Source of the DNA: Streptomyces tauricus
GTDB lineage: Bacteria; Actinomycetota; Actinomycetes; Streptomycetales; Streptomycetaceae
Direction: 5' to 3'
DNA: 64,000 nucleotides
NCBI RefSeq assembly: GCF_014650955.1
Contig: NZ_BMVY01000021.1
Coordinates: forward strand, 1 to 64,000
Below the pieces are notes generated by a model. That model did not search any database and was not told where the DNA came from. It saw only the letters and a list, made by a program, of their open reading frames with translations. A program made the position numbers and the translations under genes. Positions 24,009-32,898 of the stretch are shown here, in pieces (the first letter of the stretch is position 1; each line of letters begins with the position of its first letter).

Positions 24009-24317
24009 ACCTGAACCAAACTTGAGGTCAAGCCGATGACGCGTGGACTCCGGCGCGTACCGGTCACCCGTTCACACGTGCCGCCCGCCGTCTTCGGGTT
24101 CTTGTCGCCGAGGCGTCGCCCGTACGCCGGTGACCTGCTGAAACGTCCCCGGATTGGCCGCGCGCGGCTTCCGTCTGACACCCGTTCACCGCACTTCTGA
24201 CGTGACATCAGGAGGCGGGTGCCCGCGACTGCCACTTACCTCGGTAGGGCAGGGCGTGACCGACGCAGCGACACATGGCGGTGTCGCGGGTCGCGCCCCC
24301 TCGGAGGAGCCAGCACG
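24009..24317. promoter_or_regulatory. 309-bp divergent intergenic region with two dyads
   Basis: This region holds the promoters of the FMN reductase gene (minus) and the sortase-partner gene (plus). I see CTGA-CGTGACA-TCAG at 24197-24211 and GCGACAC-ATGGCG-GTGTCGC at 24268-24287. The second dyad lies 30 bp before the plus-strand start and could be an operator or leader hairpin. No gene is evident. Confidence 0.4.
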
Positions 24318-24881
24318 ATGTGTACAGCCCGCCTGCTGACCGGTACCGCGCTCGCCGTCGCCTCGGCGGCCCTCTGCGCGGCGCCCGCGTACGGGGCGCC
24401 CACATATGGGGCGGAGGCGGGGCCGAAGGCGGGTACCGGGTCCATCGAGCTGTATCCGTCCACCGTCGCGCCCGGCGCCGAGGTCACCGTCAACACCGCC
24501 TCGTGCGAGGCCGACGACGCCGTGTCGGGTGACGCCGGGGCCGTCGGCGCGGGCGGTTTCACGCTGATCCCCAGCGCGCACGAAGGGGACGCGGTCGGCC
24601 ACTTCGAGGTGCCGCCGTCCGCGCAGCCCGGCACGTACGAGATCGTCGTGCGCTGTTCGAGCGGTACGCGGATGACGGGCGACCTGGTGGTCACGCTCAC
24701 CTCCACCCAGGAGAGCAGGCCGCAGACGCAGGTCCATCCGCGCGGAAGTGTGAAGACGGGGGTCGGCGGCGCACTCGGCCCCGACCCCGTGCAGACCGCG
24801 GCGGGAGTGGCCGCCCTGGCCGTCGCCGCCGCGGGCGGTACCTGGCTCCTGCATCGCCGGGCGAGAGGCGACGGGATCTGA
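24318..24881 (+). CDS. Secreted, membrane-anchored protein next to a class F sortase
   Basis: The 187-residue protein has a signal peptide (about 1-28), a mature Ig-like region with 'SIELYPSTVAPGAEVTVNT' and 'GTYEIVVRC' (two Cys, possibly a disulfide), a Pro/Gln linker and a C-terminal transmembrane segment (about 158-177) followed by 'HRRARGDGI'. The tail looks like a sorting signal, but no LPxTG-type motif is visible. GGAGGAG at 24303-24309 supports ATG 24318. It is 120 bp upstream of a sortase gene on the same strand. This pair is common in Streptomyces, so it is likely a substrate or partner of that sortase. Confidence 0.7.
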   Translation: MCTARLLTGTALAVASAALCAAPAYGAPTYGAEAGPKAGTGSIELYPSTVAPGAEVTVNTASCEADDAVSGDAGAVGAGGFTLIPSAHEGDAVGHFEVPPSAQPGTYEIVVRCSSGTRMTGDLVVTLTSTQESRPQTQVHPRGSVKTGVGGALGPDPVQTAAGVAALAVAAAGGTWLLHRRARGDGI

Positions 24882-25001
24882 CGGACATCCTCCGCTGTCC
24901 ACCGGTACCGCCGTCCCCTCCCCCTCCCGGCCCGACGCCCCTCGCGGCCCGGAGGGGGACGCGGGACCCGAAGAACCGTCACAGGAGGAGAGGGGGCCCA
25001 C

Positions 25002-25634
25002 GTGCGGGTGCGTCCGTTCAGCAATGTCTCGATAGCCGCCGCCACCCTCGTCGCGCTGCTCTGCGGGGCCTGGCTGCTGCACCGCGGCGCCCAGACGCAC
25101 GCGCCGCCCCAGCCGTCCGCCGCGCAGGCCCGCGCGGGCGGCCATGTGGACCGGCCCGCGGCCGACGCGCTGCCGCACTCGCCGCCCGACCGCGTCCGCA
25201 TCCCCTCGATCCGGGTGGACGCCCCCCTCATGGGCCTCGGCCTCTCCCCGCAGGGCAGCCTCGACGTGCCGCCGGCCGCCAGGAAGAACCTGGCCGGCTG
25301 GTACGAGGCCGGTACCGCGCCCGGTGAGAAGGGCACCGCGATCGTCGCCGGCCATGTCGACAACGCCGAGGGACCCGCCGTCTTCTACCGGCTCGGCGCC
25401 CTCAAGAAGGGCAGCACGATCGAGGTCGGACGCCGGGACGGCAGCGTCGCCCTCTTCTCCGTCGACACGGTCGAGGTGTACGACGCCCGCGACTTCCCGG
25501 ACGAGCGGGTGTACGGGGCCGCGGGGCGCCCGGAGCTGCGCGTGATCACCTGCGGGGGCGGCTACGCGGCGGGCACCGGCTACCAGGGGAATGTGGTCGT
25601 CTTCGCCCATCTCACGGGCAGCCGCCGGGCCTGA
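25002..25634 (+). CDS. Class F sortase
   Basis: The 210-residue protein has an N-terminal membrane anchor (about 8-27) and a sortase domain. The catalytic His is in 'AIVAGHVDNAEGP', the Cys in 'LRVITCGGGYA', and a C-terminal Arg follows near the end. It starts 'RVRIPSIRVDAPLMGLGL', typical of class F sortases of actinobacteria, which cleave surface protein signals outside the membrane. The start is GTG 25002 behind AGGAGGAGAGGGGG. It follows the membrane-anchored protein gene and probably shares its transcript. Confidence 0.88.
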   Translation: MRVRPFSNVSIAAATLVALLCGAWLLHRGAQTHAPPQPSAAQARAGGHVDRPAADALPHSPPDRVRIPSIRVDAPLMGLGLSPQGSLDVPPAARKNLAGWYEAGTAPGEKGTAIVAGHVDNAEGPAVFYRLGALKKGSTIEVGRRDGSVALFSVDTVEVYDARDFPDERVYGAAGRPELRVITCGGGYAAGTGYQGNVVVFAHLTGSRRA

Positions 25635-25639
25635 CCGTC

Positions 25640-25702
25640 GGGGGACGGTGGGGGGCGGTGGGTCTGACCGCCCGGGGGGGGGACAGTGGGGGGCGTTGGG
25701 GC
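25640..25702 (+). repeat. G-run cluster (possible G-quadruplex) between convergent genes
   Basis: Six or more runs of four to nine G occur on the plus strand within about 60 bp, separated by short spacers, directly behind the sortase stop codon. Intramolecular G-quadruplex formation in the transcript 3' end is possible. Confidence 0.4.
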
Positions 25703-26485
25703 TCAGAGCCAGAAGTCGTACGCCAGCTTCGCCACCAGCGCGAACACCACCGTCAGCAGCACACCCCGTACGAAGCCGCTGCCCTTCTTGAGCGCGGTGC
25801 GCGCCCCGGCCATCGCGCCGACGAGGTTGAACACGGCCATCAGCGCGGCCAGCTGCCAGAACACCGTGCCCTTCCAGGCGAAGGTCGCCAGCGCGCCCGC
25901 GTTCGTGCAGCAGTTGATGATCTTCGCGGTGGCGGAGGCCGACACCAGGTCGAGGTGGAGCAGCGCGGTCAGGGCGAGGACCAGGAACGTGCCCGTGCCG
26001 GGGCCGACCAGCCCGTCGTAGAAGCCGATGCCCAGGCCCGCTAGTCCGATCGCGGCGAGGACGCGGCGCGGTGAGACGGGCTCGGTCGAGGGCGCCGTAC
26101 CGAACGCGGGCTTCAAGATCACGAAGGTGCCGACGCCGAGCAGGACGACCATGACCACCGGTTTCAGGATCTCGGTGCTCATCCCGGTGGCGACGAACGC
26201 CCCGGCCGTGGACCCGGCGAGCGCCGCGAGCCCGATCCGTATCGCCGTGCGGACGTCCACGGGCGCCTTGCGCGCGTACGTCACCGCCGCGCCCGTCGTC
26301 CCGACGATCGCCACGGCCTTGTTGGTGCCGAGCGCGTACTGGGCCGCCGAGCCCGAGTTCGGCAGGCCGAGGAGCAGGGCGGGGAGGAGGAGCAAGCCGC
26401 CGCCGCCCACGACCGCGTCGATCCAGCCGGCCGCGAGGGCGGCGAGGCACAGGACGACGACCATGGTCAGCGATATGTCGGGCAT
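25703..26485 (-). CDS. TauE/SafE (DUF81/TSUP) family membrane permease
   Basis: The 260-residue protein has about seven to eight hydrophobic segments and the repeated family motif: 'DAVVGGGGLLLLPALLLGLPNSG' near residue 25 and 'GLGIGFYDGLVGPGTG' near 150. These are signature loops of TauE/SafE exporters of sulphite, sulphoacetate or related anions. It starts at ATG 26485. It is convergent with the sortase gene and separated from the response regulator by about 120 bp. The substrate is unknown; members near sulphur or nitrogen genes often handle oxyanions. Confidence 0.88.
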   Translation of the reverse strand: MPDISLTMVVVLCLAALAAGWIDAVVGGGGLLLLPALLLGLPNSGSAAQYALGTNKAVAIVGTTGAAVTYARKAPVDVRTAIRIGLAALAGSTAGAFVATGMSTEILKPVVMVVLLGVGTFVILKPAFGTAPSTEPVSPRRVLAAIGLAGLGIGFYDGLVGPGTGTFLVLALTALLHLDLVSASATAKIINCCTNAGALATFAWKGTVFWQLAALMAVFNLVGAMAGARTALKKGSGFVRGVLLTVVFALVAKLAYDFWL

Positions 26486-26604
26486 GATCGCGACCCTATG
26501 GACGGGATAGATGCGCCGTCCATGAATTTCTTGAAGCTTGAGGGTCTTCTGAGGTAGCGCCGAGGCAGTGCTGCTGAGCAGCGCGTCGGTAGTGCCGTAC
26601 GAGG

Positions 26605-27258
26605 TCAGGCGGCCGTCGTCTTGAGGTAGCGCAGTACCGCGAGGACCCGGCGGTTCTGGGTGTCGGAGGGCGGCAGGCCGAGCTTGGCGAAGATGTTGGC
26701 GATGTGCTTCTCCACGGCCCGTTCCGAGACGGTGAAGGACGCGGCGATCGCCTGGTTCGTACGCCCCTCGGCCATCAGCGCCAGCACCTCGCGCTCGCGG
26801 GGCGTGAGGGCGTCCAGGGCGGTGGCGCGGCGGCTCGCGCCGAAGAGCTGGGCGACGACCTCGGGGTCGAGGGCGGTCCCGCCCGCGGCGATCCGCTCCA
26901 GCGCGTCCACGAACTCGCCGATGTCGACGACACGCTCCTTGAGCAGGTAGCCGACGCCGCCCGGGTGGGTGCCGAGGAGCTGGGACGCGTACTTCGTCTC
27001 GACGTACTGGGAGAAGATCAGCACCCCGGTGGTGGGGTGGTCGGCGCGCAGCCGTACCGCCGCCCTGATCCCCTCGTCCGTCTGGGTCGGCGGGAGCCGG
27101 ATGTCGACGACGGCGGCGTCCGGGCGGTGCTCGGCCACGGCGGTCAGCAGGGCGTCGGCGTCCCCGACGGCCGCGACGACCTCCACGCCGCGCAGCTGGA
27201 GGAGCTGGGACAGGCCGTCGCGCAGGAGGGCGGAGTCCTCGGCGATGACAACGCGCAT
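26605..27258 (-). CDS. NarL/LuxR-family response regulator
   Basis: The 217-residue regulator has a receiver domain with the acidic pair 'AED' at residues 6-8, phospho-acceptor D52 in 'AAVVDIRLPP' and Lys in 'YLLKERV'. A LuxR helix-turn-helix follows ('LTPREREVLALMAEGRTNQAIA', 'EKHIANIFAKLGL'). It is encoded 60 bp downstream of the sensor kinase gene, so the two form a standard two-component system. The target genes are unknown. Confidence 0.93.
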   Translation of the reverse strand: MRVVIAEDSALLRDGLSQLLQLRGVEVVAAVGDADALLTAVAEHRPDAAVVDIRLPPTQTDEGIRAAVRLRADHPTTGVLIFSQYVETKYASQLLGTHPGGVGYLLKERVVDIGEFVDALERIAAGGTALDPEVVAQLFGASRRATALDALTPREREVLALMAEGRTNQAIAASFTVSERAVEKHIANIFAKLGLPPSDTQNRRVLAVLRYLKTTAA

Positions 27259-27318
27259 GTGCTCCTCGTCAGCATGAAGACCGGAAGACCGGCAGATGTC
27301 GGTGCGGGGGTCTGTCGC

Positions 27319-28629
27319 TCAGTACGGCAGCTCGACCGTGACCACCGTAGGGCCTCCCGGTGGGCTGTCGCAGGTGAGCGTGCCGTCGACGGTCCGTACC
27401 CGGGTCAGCAGGCCGGTGAGTCCCGAGCCCGCGCCGATCGCCGCGCCCCCGCGGCCCTCGTCCCGGACGGTGAGCGCGAGCAGCCCGGCGCGGGCGGTCA
27501 CCCGCACCGTGGCGCGCGGCGCTCCGCTGTGTTTGGCCGCGTTGGCGAGGAGTTCGGCGACGCAGAAGTAGGCGATCGACTCGACGGCGGGCGCGGGGCG
27601 GTCCGCGACGTCGGTGACGACCTCGACGGGCAGGGCCACGTCCGCGGCGAGGGTGGCGAGGGCCGTGTCGAGACCCTGGTCCAGTACGGGCGGATGGATG
27701 CCCTTGACGAGATGGCGCAGGTCGGCGATGGCTTGCTTGGCGTTGCCCCGGGCGGTGTCCACGACGGCGAGAAGCCGCTCGTGGTCCACGTCCGCATGCG
27801 CCTCTGTACCGATCAGCTCGCGGATCATCGTCAGCTGCATGGCGAGCCCGACGAGCCGGGCCTGTGTCCCGTCGTGCAGGTCGCGTTCGATGCGGCGGAG
27901 GGTGGCCGCCGCGTCGTCCACGGCCTGCGCGCGCGTCTCCTCCAGGGTGCGGATACGGCGGTCCGCGGCGCTCGGGCCGAGCGTGGCGGTGAGCAGCAGG
28001 CGGTGCGGGGTGAGGGCGTGGCGCATCAGCCAGGGCGCGGCCGACAGGAGCAGGAGGCCCGCGGTCACCGGGATCAGCCACCGGGGCCAGGAGTCGAGCT
28101 GGACGCCGAGGACTTCGAGGGACACGTGCCGTACGGAGTCGCCGTCGCGCACGGTGTGGTCGTTCCAGCGCTTGAGGAGGGGGTGGAGGGCCAGCTGGGT
28201 CCCGTAGGCGTACGTGCCGAGGGCGGCCGCGTAGGCGAGTACGGCCGTGAAGGGCACGCCGAGCGCGCAGCCGACGGCGCGCCAGCCGGTCCGGCCGAGG
28301 AGCAGGGCGCGGCGGCGGCCGAGTACGCCGCGCGCGACGGGTGTCGGCGGCTCCTCGATGTCCAGGTGCAGGAGGCGGCGTGCGAGGGCCCGTTGGAGCG
28401 CCCCGAGCGCGAGCGCGCCCCGCACGGTCAGCGCGAGGACCCACAGCCCCAGCGTGGTCACGGACAGGACCCCACCGACGAGCAGCCCCGCGAGGGTCAG
28501 CAGACAGCCGACGAGGGCGAGCGGAAGCGCGACGAGCGCGTACAGGAGCCCGGCGAGGGCCCGCGGCGCAAAGGCCCCGAGCGGCCACCGAGCGACCGCG
28601 CGCACCCCCGCGGGAGTCAGGTGCCGCAT
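27319..28629 (-). CDS. Two-component sensor histidine kinase (HisKA_3 type)
   Basis: The 436-residue membrane kinase has about four N-terminal hydrophobic segments with a short sensor-like part, then a HisKA_3 helix 'RRIERDLHDGTQARLV' with the phospho-His. The ATPase domain is intact: N-box 'VAELLANAAKHSG', 'VRDEGRGG' and 'GSGLTGLLTRV'. This contrasts with the degraded kinase at 2077. I chose ATG 28629, which follows GAGGGGG; the open frame continues upstream into a Cys/Pro-coding tandem repeat that I do not think is translated. The response regulator gene is directly downstream. Confidence 0.9.
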   Translation of the reverse strand: MRHLTPAGVRAVARWPLGAFAPRALAGLLYALVALPLALVGCLLTLAGLLVGGVLSVTTLGLWVLALTVRGALALGALQRALARRLLHLDIEEPPTPVARGVLGRRRALLLGRTGWRAVGCALGVPFTAVLAYAAALGTYAYGTQLALHPLLKRWNDHTVRDGDSVRHVSLEVLGVQLDSWPRWLIPVTAGLLLLSAAPWLMRHALTPHRLLLTATLGPSAADRRIRTLEETRAQAVDDAAATLRRIERDLHDGTQARLVGLAMQLTMIRELIGTEAHADVDHERLLAVVDTARGNAKQAIADLRHLVKGIHPPVLDQGLDTALATLAADVALPVEVVTDVADRPAPAVESIAYFCVAELLANAAKHSGAPRATVRVTARAGLLALTVRDEGRGGAAIGAGSGLTGLLTRVRTVDGTLTCDSPPGGPTVVTVELPY

Positions 28630-28679
28630 CCCTACCCCCTCGCCCTCATCGCGCCGCCGACAGCCCGGATTACGCCGCC

Positions 28680-28748
28680 CGCACGGGTCGCGCGGCTCGC
28701 GCGGGCCGCGCGGGTCGCACGGACCACACGGGTCACACGGGTCACACG
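28680..28748. repeat. Degenerate 9-bp tandem repeat
   Basis: Units like CACGGGTCG/GCGCGGGTC/ACACGGGTC recur about seven times just upstream of the sensor kinase gene. The array is degenerate on its left side and exact at the right, where GGGTCACAC is doubled. Confidence 0.55.
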
Positions 28749-28950
28749 GTGGCCCGGCCCCCAAGCCTTCCGTGTTCCGGGCCCGCGGGCGATGGTGCCC
28801 GCACGGGGGTGAAGGGTTCGGCTATCCCCACCCCGGGGCCCGGCCTGGCCCTCACTCCGGAGCCAGGCCGAGGGCCAGGCCTGCTCACCAGGCACTCTCC
28901 CCCGGGGGTGGGAACCCTCACATCCGGGGGTGGGGGTCGCTGAGGGCAGC

Positions 28951-28999
28951 GTTCCTCGTGGGAAACAGTTGTGATGCTGCCGGGTAACACCGGCACCGC
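28951..28999 (+). promoter_or_regulatory. GlnR-like box upstream of the nitrite reductase operon
   Basis: The sequence reads GTTCC-n6-GAAAC-n6-GATGC-n6-GTAAC-n6-ACCGC with exact 6-bp spacing. GAAAC and GTAAC match half sites of the GlnR consensus gTnAC-n6-GaAAC. It ends 12 bp before the operon start, the same offset as the box before nasA. Confidence 0.55.
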
Positions 29000-29011
29000 A
29001 CGCTGCCGTAC

Positions 29012-30265
29012 ATGACCTCGAATACGCGTGTGGTGGTGATCGGCGCCGGCCTCGCGGGCGTACGGCTCGCCCGCAGGCTCGGAGAGCTCGGCGTGTCCGC
29101 CGTACTCGTCGGCGAGGAGGAGCACCCCCCGTACAACCGGGTGCTGCTCGCGGAGGTCCTGGCGGGGCGGTACGCCCCCGAGGTCATCGCGCTCCCGGCG
29201 CCCGAGCGGCTGACCCGCGGCCGGGTGGTGCACATCGACCGCGCCCTGCGGCACGTACACCTCGCCGACGACACGGTGATCGCATACGACACGCTGGTCC
29301 TGGCCACCGGCTCGAACCCGGTACTGCCGCCGCTGCGCGGCCTGTTCGCCCCGGACCGGCACGAACTGCCCGCGGGCGTCCACGCGTTCCGCACGATGGA
29401 CGACTGCCTGGGCCTGTCCGCCGCCGTACGGCAGGACACCCGGGCCGTCGTCATCGGCGGCGGACTGCTCGGCGTCTCGGCCGCCCGCGCCCTCGCCGAA
29501 CGCGGTGCACAGGTGGTCCTGGCCCAGCAGGGCGAGCGCCTGATGGAACGTCAACTGGACCCGTCTGCTTCCAAGTTGGTGCACCGGCACCTCAAGAACC
29601 TCGGCGTCGAGGTGCACACCGAGACCCGGGTGCGCGGCGTGCGCTGCGTCGAGGGCGCGGTCCGCTCGGTCGAGATGGCCGACGGCTACACCCTCGGCGC
29701 CGACCTGGTGGTGCTGGCCTGCGGAGTGCGTCCGCGCGCGGGCCTCGCCCAGGACGCGGGTCTCGCCGTCCACAAGGGCGTCATCGTCGATAACGAGCTG
29801 CGCACCTCCGACCCGCACATCCGGGCGATCGGCGACTGCGCGCAGCACGACGGCCAGGTGTACGGGCTGGCCGCGCCCGCCCTCGAACAGGCCGATGTCC
29901 TAGCCGAGTTGCTGGCCGAGTCGCCCATCGCGTCACCGGCGGGTGCCGCCGGTTACAGCGGCACCCGTGCCCTCACCCGGCTGACACTCGCCACCGGCAG
30001 CTCCCACACCTCCGGGGGTCCTCTCGACCTCGCCGCCTTCGGGGAGCACACCGCGCTCCCCGGGGACGACGTCATCCAGCTCACCGACGCCACCCGCGGC
30101 ACCTACCGGAAGGTCGTCGTCCGCGACGACCGCCTGGTGGGCGGCGTACTCGTCGGCGAGCTCGGCACCGTCGGCGCGCTCGCCCGCGCCTGGGAGGGAG
30201 CGGAACCGCTCCCCGCGGACGGCGCCCCGCTGCTCCACCTGCTCACCAACGATGGAGGCTCCTGA
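29012..30265 (+). CDS. NAD(P)/FAD-dependent oxidoreductase of the nitrite reductase operon
   Basis: The 417-residue flavoprotein resembles the N-terminal FAD/NAD(P)H half of NirB: 'VVVIGAGLAGVRLARRL' (FAD), 'PPYNRVLLAEVLAG', 'AVVIGGGLLGVSAARAL' (NAD(P)) and 'IRAIGDCAQH'. It lacks the siroheme and iron-sulphur domains, so it probably delivers electrons, as NasB/NasC-type subunits do for nitrate reductase. Its stop codon shares one base with the nirB start. No ribosome site is seen ahead of ATG 29012, and the GlnR-like box ends just before it, so a nearly leaderless transcript is possible. Confidence 0.85.
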   Translation: MTSNTRVVVIGAGLAGVRLARRLGELGVSAVLVGEEEHPPYNRVLLAEVLAGRYAPEVIALPAPERLTRGRVVHIDRALRHVHLADDTVIAYDTLVLATGSNPVLPPLRGLFAPDRHELPAGVHAFRTMDDCLGLSAAVRQDTRAVVIGGGLLGVSAARALAERGAQVVLAQQGERLMERQLDPSASKLVHRHLKNLGVEVHTETRVRGVRCVEGAVRSVEMADGYTLGADLVVLACGVRPRAGLAQDAGLAVHKGVIVDNELRTSDPHIRAIGDCAQHDGQVYGLAAPALEQADVLAELLAESPIASPAGAAGYSGTRALTRLTLATGSSHTSGGPLDLAAFGEHTALPGDDVIQLTDATRGTYRKVVVRDDRLVGGVLVGELGTVGALARAWEGAEPLPADGAPLLHLLTNDGGS

Positions 30266-32898
30266 TGTCCACGACCGCACCTGTGGGAACCGGCCCCCGC
30301 CCCACGATCGTGCTCGTCGGCCACGGCATGGTCGGCCAGCGCTTCCTGGAGGCGCTCGCCGAGCGCGGCCTGACCGCGACGCACCGGGTGGTCGTGCTGT
30401 GCGAGGAGCCGCGGCCCGCGTACGACCGCGTACAGCTCACCTCGTACTTCTCGGGCCGTACGCCCGAGGAACTGTCCGTCACGGACATGGAGTTCATCGC
30501 GGAGCACGGGATCGAGCTGCACCTCGGGGACCCGGCCGAGACCGTCGACCGGGCCGCCCGTAAGGTCACCGCCCGCTCGGGCCTCGTCGTCGGCTACGAC
30601 ACGCTGGTCCTCGCCACCGGTTCGTTCCCCTTCGTGCCGCCCGTGCCGGGCAAGGACGCGGAGGGCTGCTTCGTCTACCGCACGATCGAGGACCTGCTCG
30701 CCATCGAGGAGTACGCGAAGGCGCGGGCGACGACCGGCGCGGTGGTCGGCGGCGGACTGCTCGGACTGGAGGCCGCCGGCGCGCTGAAGGGGCTCGGACT
30801 CGCCACGCACATCGTGGAGTTCGCGCCCCGGCTGATGCCCGTCCAGGTCGACGAGGGCGGCGGCGCGGCGCTGCTGCGCACCATCGAGAACATGGGCCTC
30901 ACCGTCCACACCGGCACGGGTACGCAGGAGGTCGTCACCGGCGACGACGGCGCGGTGACCGGCATGAAGCTCTCCGACGGTTCGACGGTCGCCACCGACC
31001 TGGTGGTGTTCTCGGCCGGGGTACGCCCCCGTGACCAGCTCGCCCGCGACTGCGGGCTGACCGTGGGCGAACGCGGCGGCATCAGCGTCGACGACCAGTG
31101 CCGTACCGTCTCCGACCAGCGGGTCTTCGCGATCGGCGAGTGCGCGCTGGCCTCGGACGGCCGGGTGTACGGGCTGGTGGCGCCGGGTTACGAGATGGCG
31201 GAGACGGCCGCCGCCACGATCGCCGCCGAGACGGCCCCCACCGAGACCGCCGACGAGGCCGCCTTCACCGGGGCCGACCTGTCCACCAAGCTGAAGCTGC
31301 TCGGTGTCGACGTCGCCTCCTTCGGTGACGCGCACGGCGCCGCCGCCGACTGCCTCGACGTCGTCTACGCGGACTCCCGCTCGGGCACGTACAAGAAGCT
31401 GGTCATCGGGCCGGGCGGGGAGCTGCTCGGCGGCATCCTGGTCGGCGACGCGGACGCCTACGGGACCCTGCGGGCGTTCACCGGTTCGGTGCCGCCGATC
31501 GCCCCCGAGCAGCTCGTCCTCCCGGCCGGCGCGGGCGCGCCCGTCCAGCTCGGCCCGTCCGCCCTTCCGGACGAGGCGATCATCTGCTCCTGCCACAACG
31601 TCACCAAGGGCGCGATCCGCGGCGCGGTCACCGAGCACTCCTGCACGACGGTCCCCGAGGTCAAGAAGTGCACCAAGGCCGGTACCGGCTGCGGCAGTTG
31701 CGTGAAGGTCCTCGGCCAGCTGGTCACCTCCGAGCTGGAGGCGAGCGGCGTCGAGGTCGACAAGGGCCTGTGCGGCTGCTTCTCCCAGACCCGCGAGGAG
31801 CTGTACGAGATCGTCCTCGCCCTGCGCATCTCCTCGTACCAGCAGCTCCTCGACCGGTACGGCCGCGAGAACGCGCGGGGCGGTGACGGCTGCGAGGTCT
31901 GCAAGCCCACGGTCGGCTCGATCGTCGCGTCGCTCGCGCCCACGATCGGCGCCGAGGGGTACGTCCTCGGCGGCGAGCAGGCCGCCCTCCAGGACACCAA
32001 CGACCACTTCCTCGCCAACCTGCAGAAGAACGGCTCGTACTCGATCGTGCCGCGCATCCCCGGCGGCGAGATCACCCCCGAGAAGCTCATCGTGATCGGG
32101 GAGGTGGCGCGGGACTTCGGCCTCTACACGAAGATCACGGGCGGCCAGCGGATCGACATGTTCGGCGCGCGCGTCGAGCAACTTCCTTTGATCTGGGCGC
32201 GGTTGGTGGACGCGGGCTTCGAGTCCGGGCACGCGTACGGGAAGTCGCTGCGGACGGTGAAGTCGTGCGTGGGGCAGACCTGGTGCCGCTACGGCGTCCA
32301 GGACTCGGTGCGCATGGCGATCGACCTGGAGCTGCGCTACCGGGGACTGCGGTCCCCGCACAAGCTCAAGTCGGCGGTGTCCGGGTGCGCCCGTGAGTGC
32401 GCCGAGGCCCAGTCGAAGGACTTCGGCATCATCGCGACGGCGGCCGGGTGGAACCTGTACGTCGGCGGCAACGGCGGCGCCACCCCGCGCCACGCGGACC
32501 TGCTGGCCCAGGACCTCTCCGACGCCGAACTGATCCGCCTGATCGACCGGTTCCTGATGTTCTACATCCGTACGGCCGACCGGCTGGAGCGCACCTCGAC
32601 GTGGCTGGAGCGGATCCCCGGCGGTCTCGACCACGTCCGTGACGTGGTCGTGGACGACTCGCTGGGCATCTGCGAGGAGCTGGAGTCCCTGATGACGGCG
32701 CATGTCGCCGCGTACCGCGACGAGTGGGCCGAGACCATCAACGACCCGGAGAAGCTGTCCCGCTTCGTCTCGTTCGTGAACGCGCCGGACACGCCCGACC
32801 CGGTCGTCGGGTTCGTCCCCGAGCGCGACCAGATCAAGCCCGACCTGCCGCTGCTGACCATCGGCACCCGTCCCCTGGAAGGAAGCGCCCAGCGATGA
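30265..32898 (+). CDS. nirB: Nitrite reductase [NAD(P)H] large subunit
   Basis: The 877-residue enzyme reduces nitrite to ammonium with six electrons. The domains in order are FAD/NAD(P)H reductase (1-400), a BFD-type [2Fe-2S] domain with 'CSCHNVTKGAI' and 'GTGCGSCVK' (about 440-490), a sirohaem ferredoxin-like domain, and the sirohaem/[4Fe-4S] site with 'KSCVGQTWCRYG' and 'SGCARECAEA'. All cluster ligands are present. It is translationally coupled to both neighbours (TGATG upstream, ATGA downstream) in an operon with nirD. Sirohaem could come from the chelatase at 17066. Confidence 0.96.
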   Translation: MSTTAPVGTGPRPTIVLVGHGMVGQRFLEALAERGLTATHRVVVLCEEPRPAYDRVQLTSYFSGRTPEELSVTDMEFIAEHGIELHLGDPAETVDRAARKVTARSGLVVGYDTLVLATGSFPFVPPVPGKDAEGCFVYRTIEDLLAIEEYAKARATTGAVVGGGLLGLEAAGALKGLGLATHIVEFAPRLMPVQVDEGGGAALLRTIENMGLTVHTGTGTQEVVTGDDGAVTGMKLSDGSTVATDLVVFSAGVRPRDQLARDCGLTVGERGGISVDDQCRTVSDQRVFAIGECALASDGRVYGLVAPGYEMAETAAATIAAETAPTETADEAAFTGADLSTKLKLLGVDVASFGDAHGAAADCLDVVYADSRSGTYKKLVIGPGGELLGGILVGDADAYGTLRAFTGSVPPIAPEQLVLPAGAGAPVQLGPSALPDEAIICSCHNVTKGAIRGAVTEHSCTTVPEVKKCTKAGTGCGSCVKVLGQLVTSELEASGVEVDKGLCGCFSQTREELYEIVLALRISSYQQLLDRYGRENARGGDGCEVCKPTVGSIVASLAPTIGAEGYVLGGEQAALQDTNDHFLANLQKNGSYSIVPRIPGGEITPEKLIVIGEVARDFGLYTKITGGQRIDMFGARVEQLPLIWARLVDAGFESGHAYGKSLRTVKSCVGQTWCRYGVQDSVRMAIDLELRYRGLRSPHKLKSAVSGCARECAEAQSKDFGIIATAAGWNLYVGGNGGATPRHADLLAQDLSDAELIRLIDRFLMFYIRTADRLERTSTWLERIPGGLDHVRDVVVDDSLGICEELESLMTAHVAAYRDEWAETINDPEKLSRFVSFVNAPDTPDPVVGFVPERDQIKPDLPLLTIGTRPLEGSAQR

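Noticed and set aside
25002..25634. The sortase as the anchor enzyme for the LAETG protein at 34841
   Set aside because: LAETG is a class E type signal, the enzyme here looks class F, and the genes are 9 kb apart.
28630..28764. N-terminal extension of the sensor kinase with Cys/Asp/Pro repeats
   Set aside because: It translates a tandem DNA repeat. ATG 28629 has a proper ribosome site and gives the usual membrane N-terminus.
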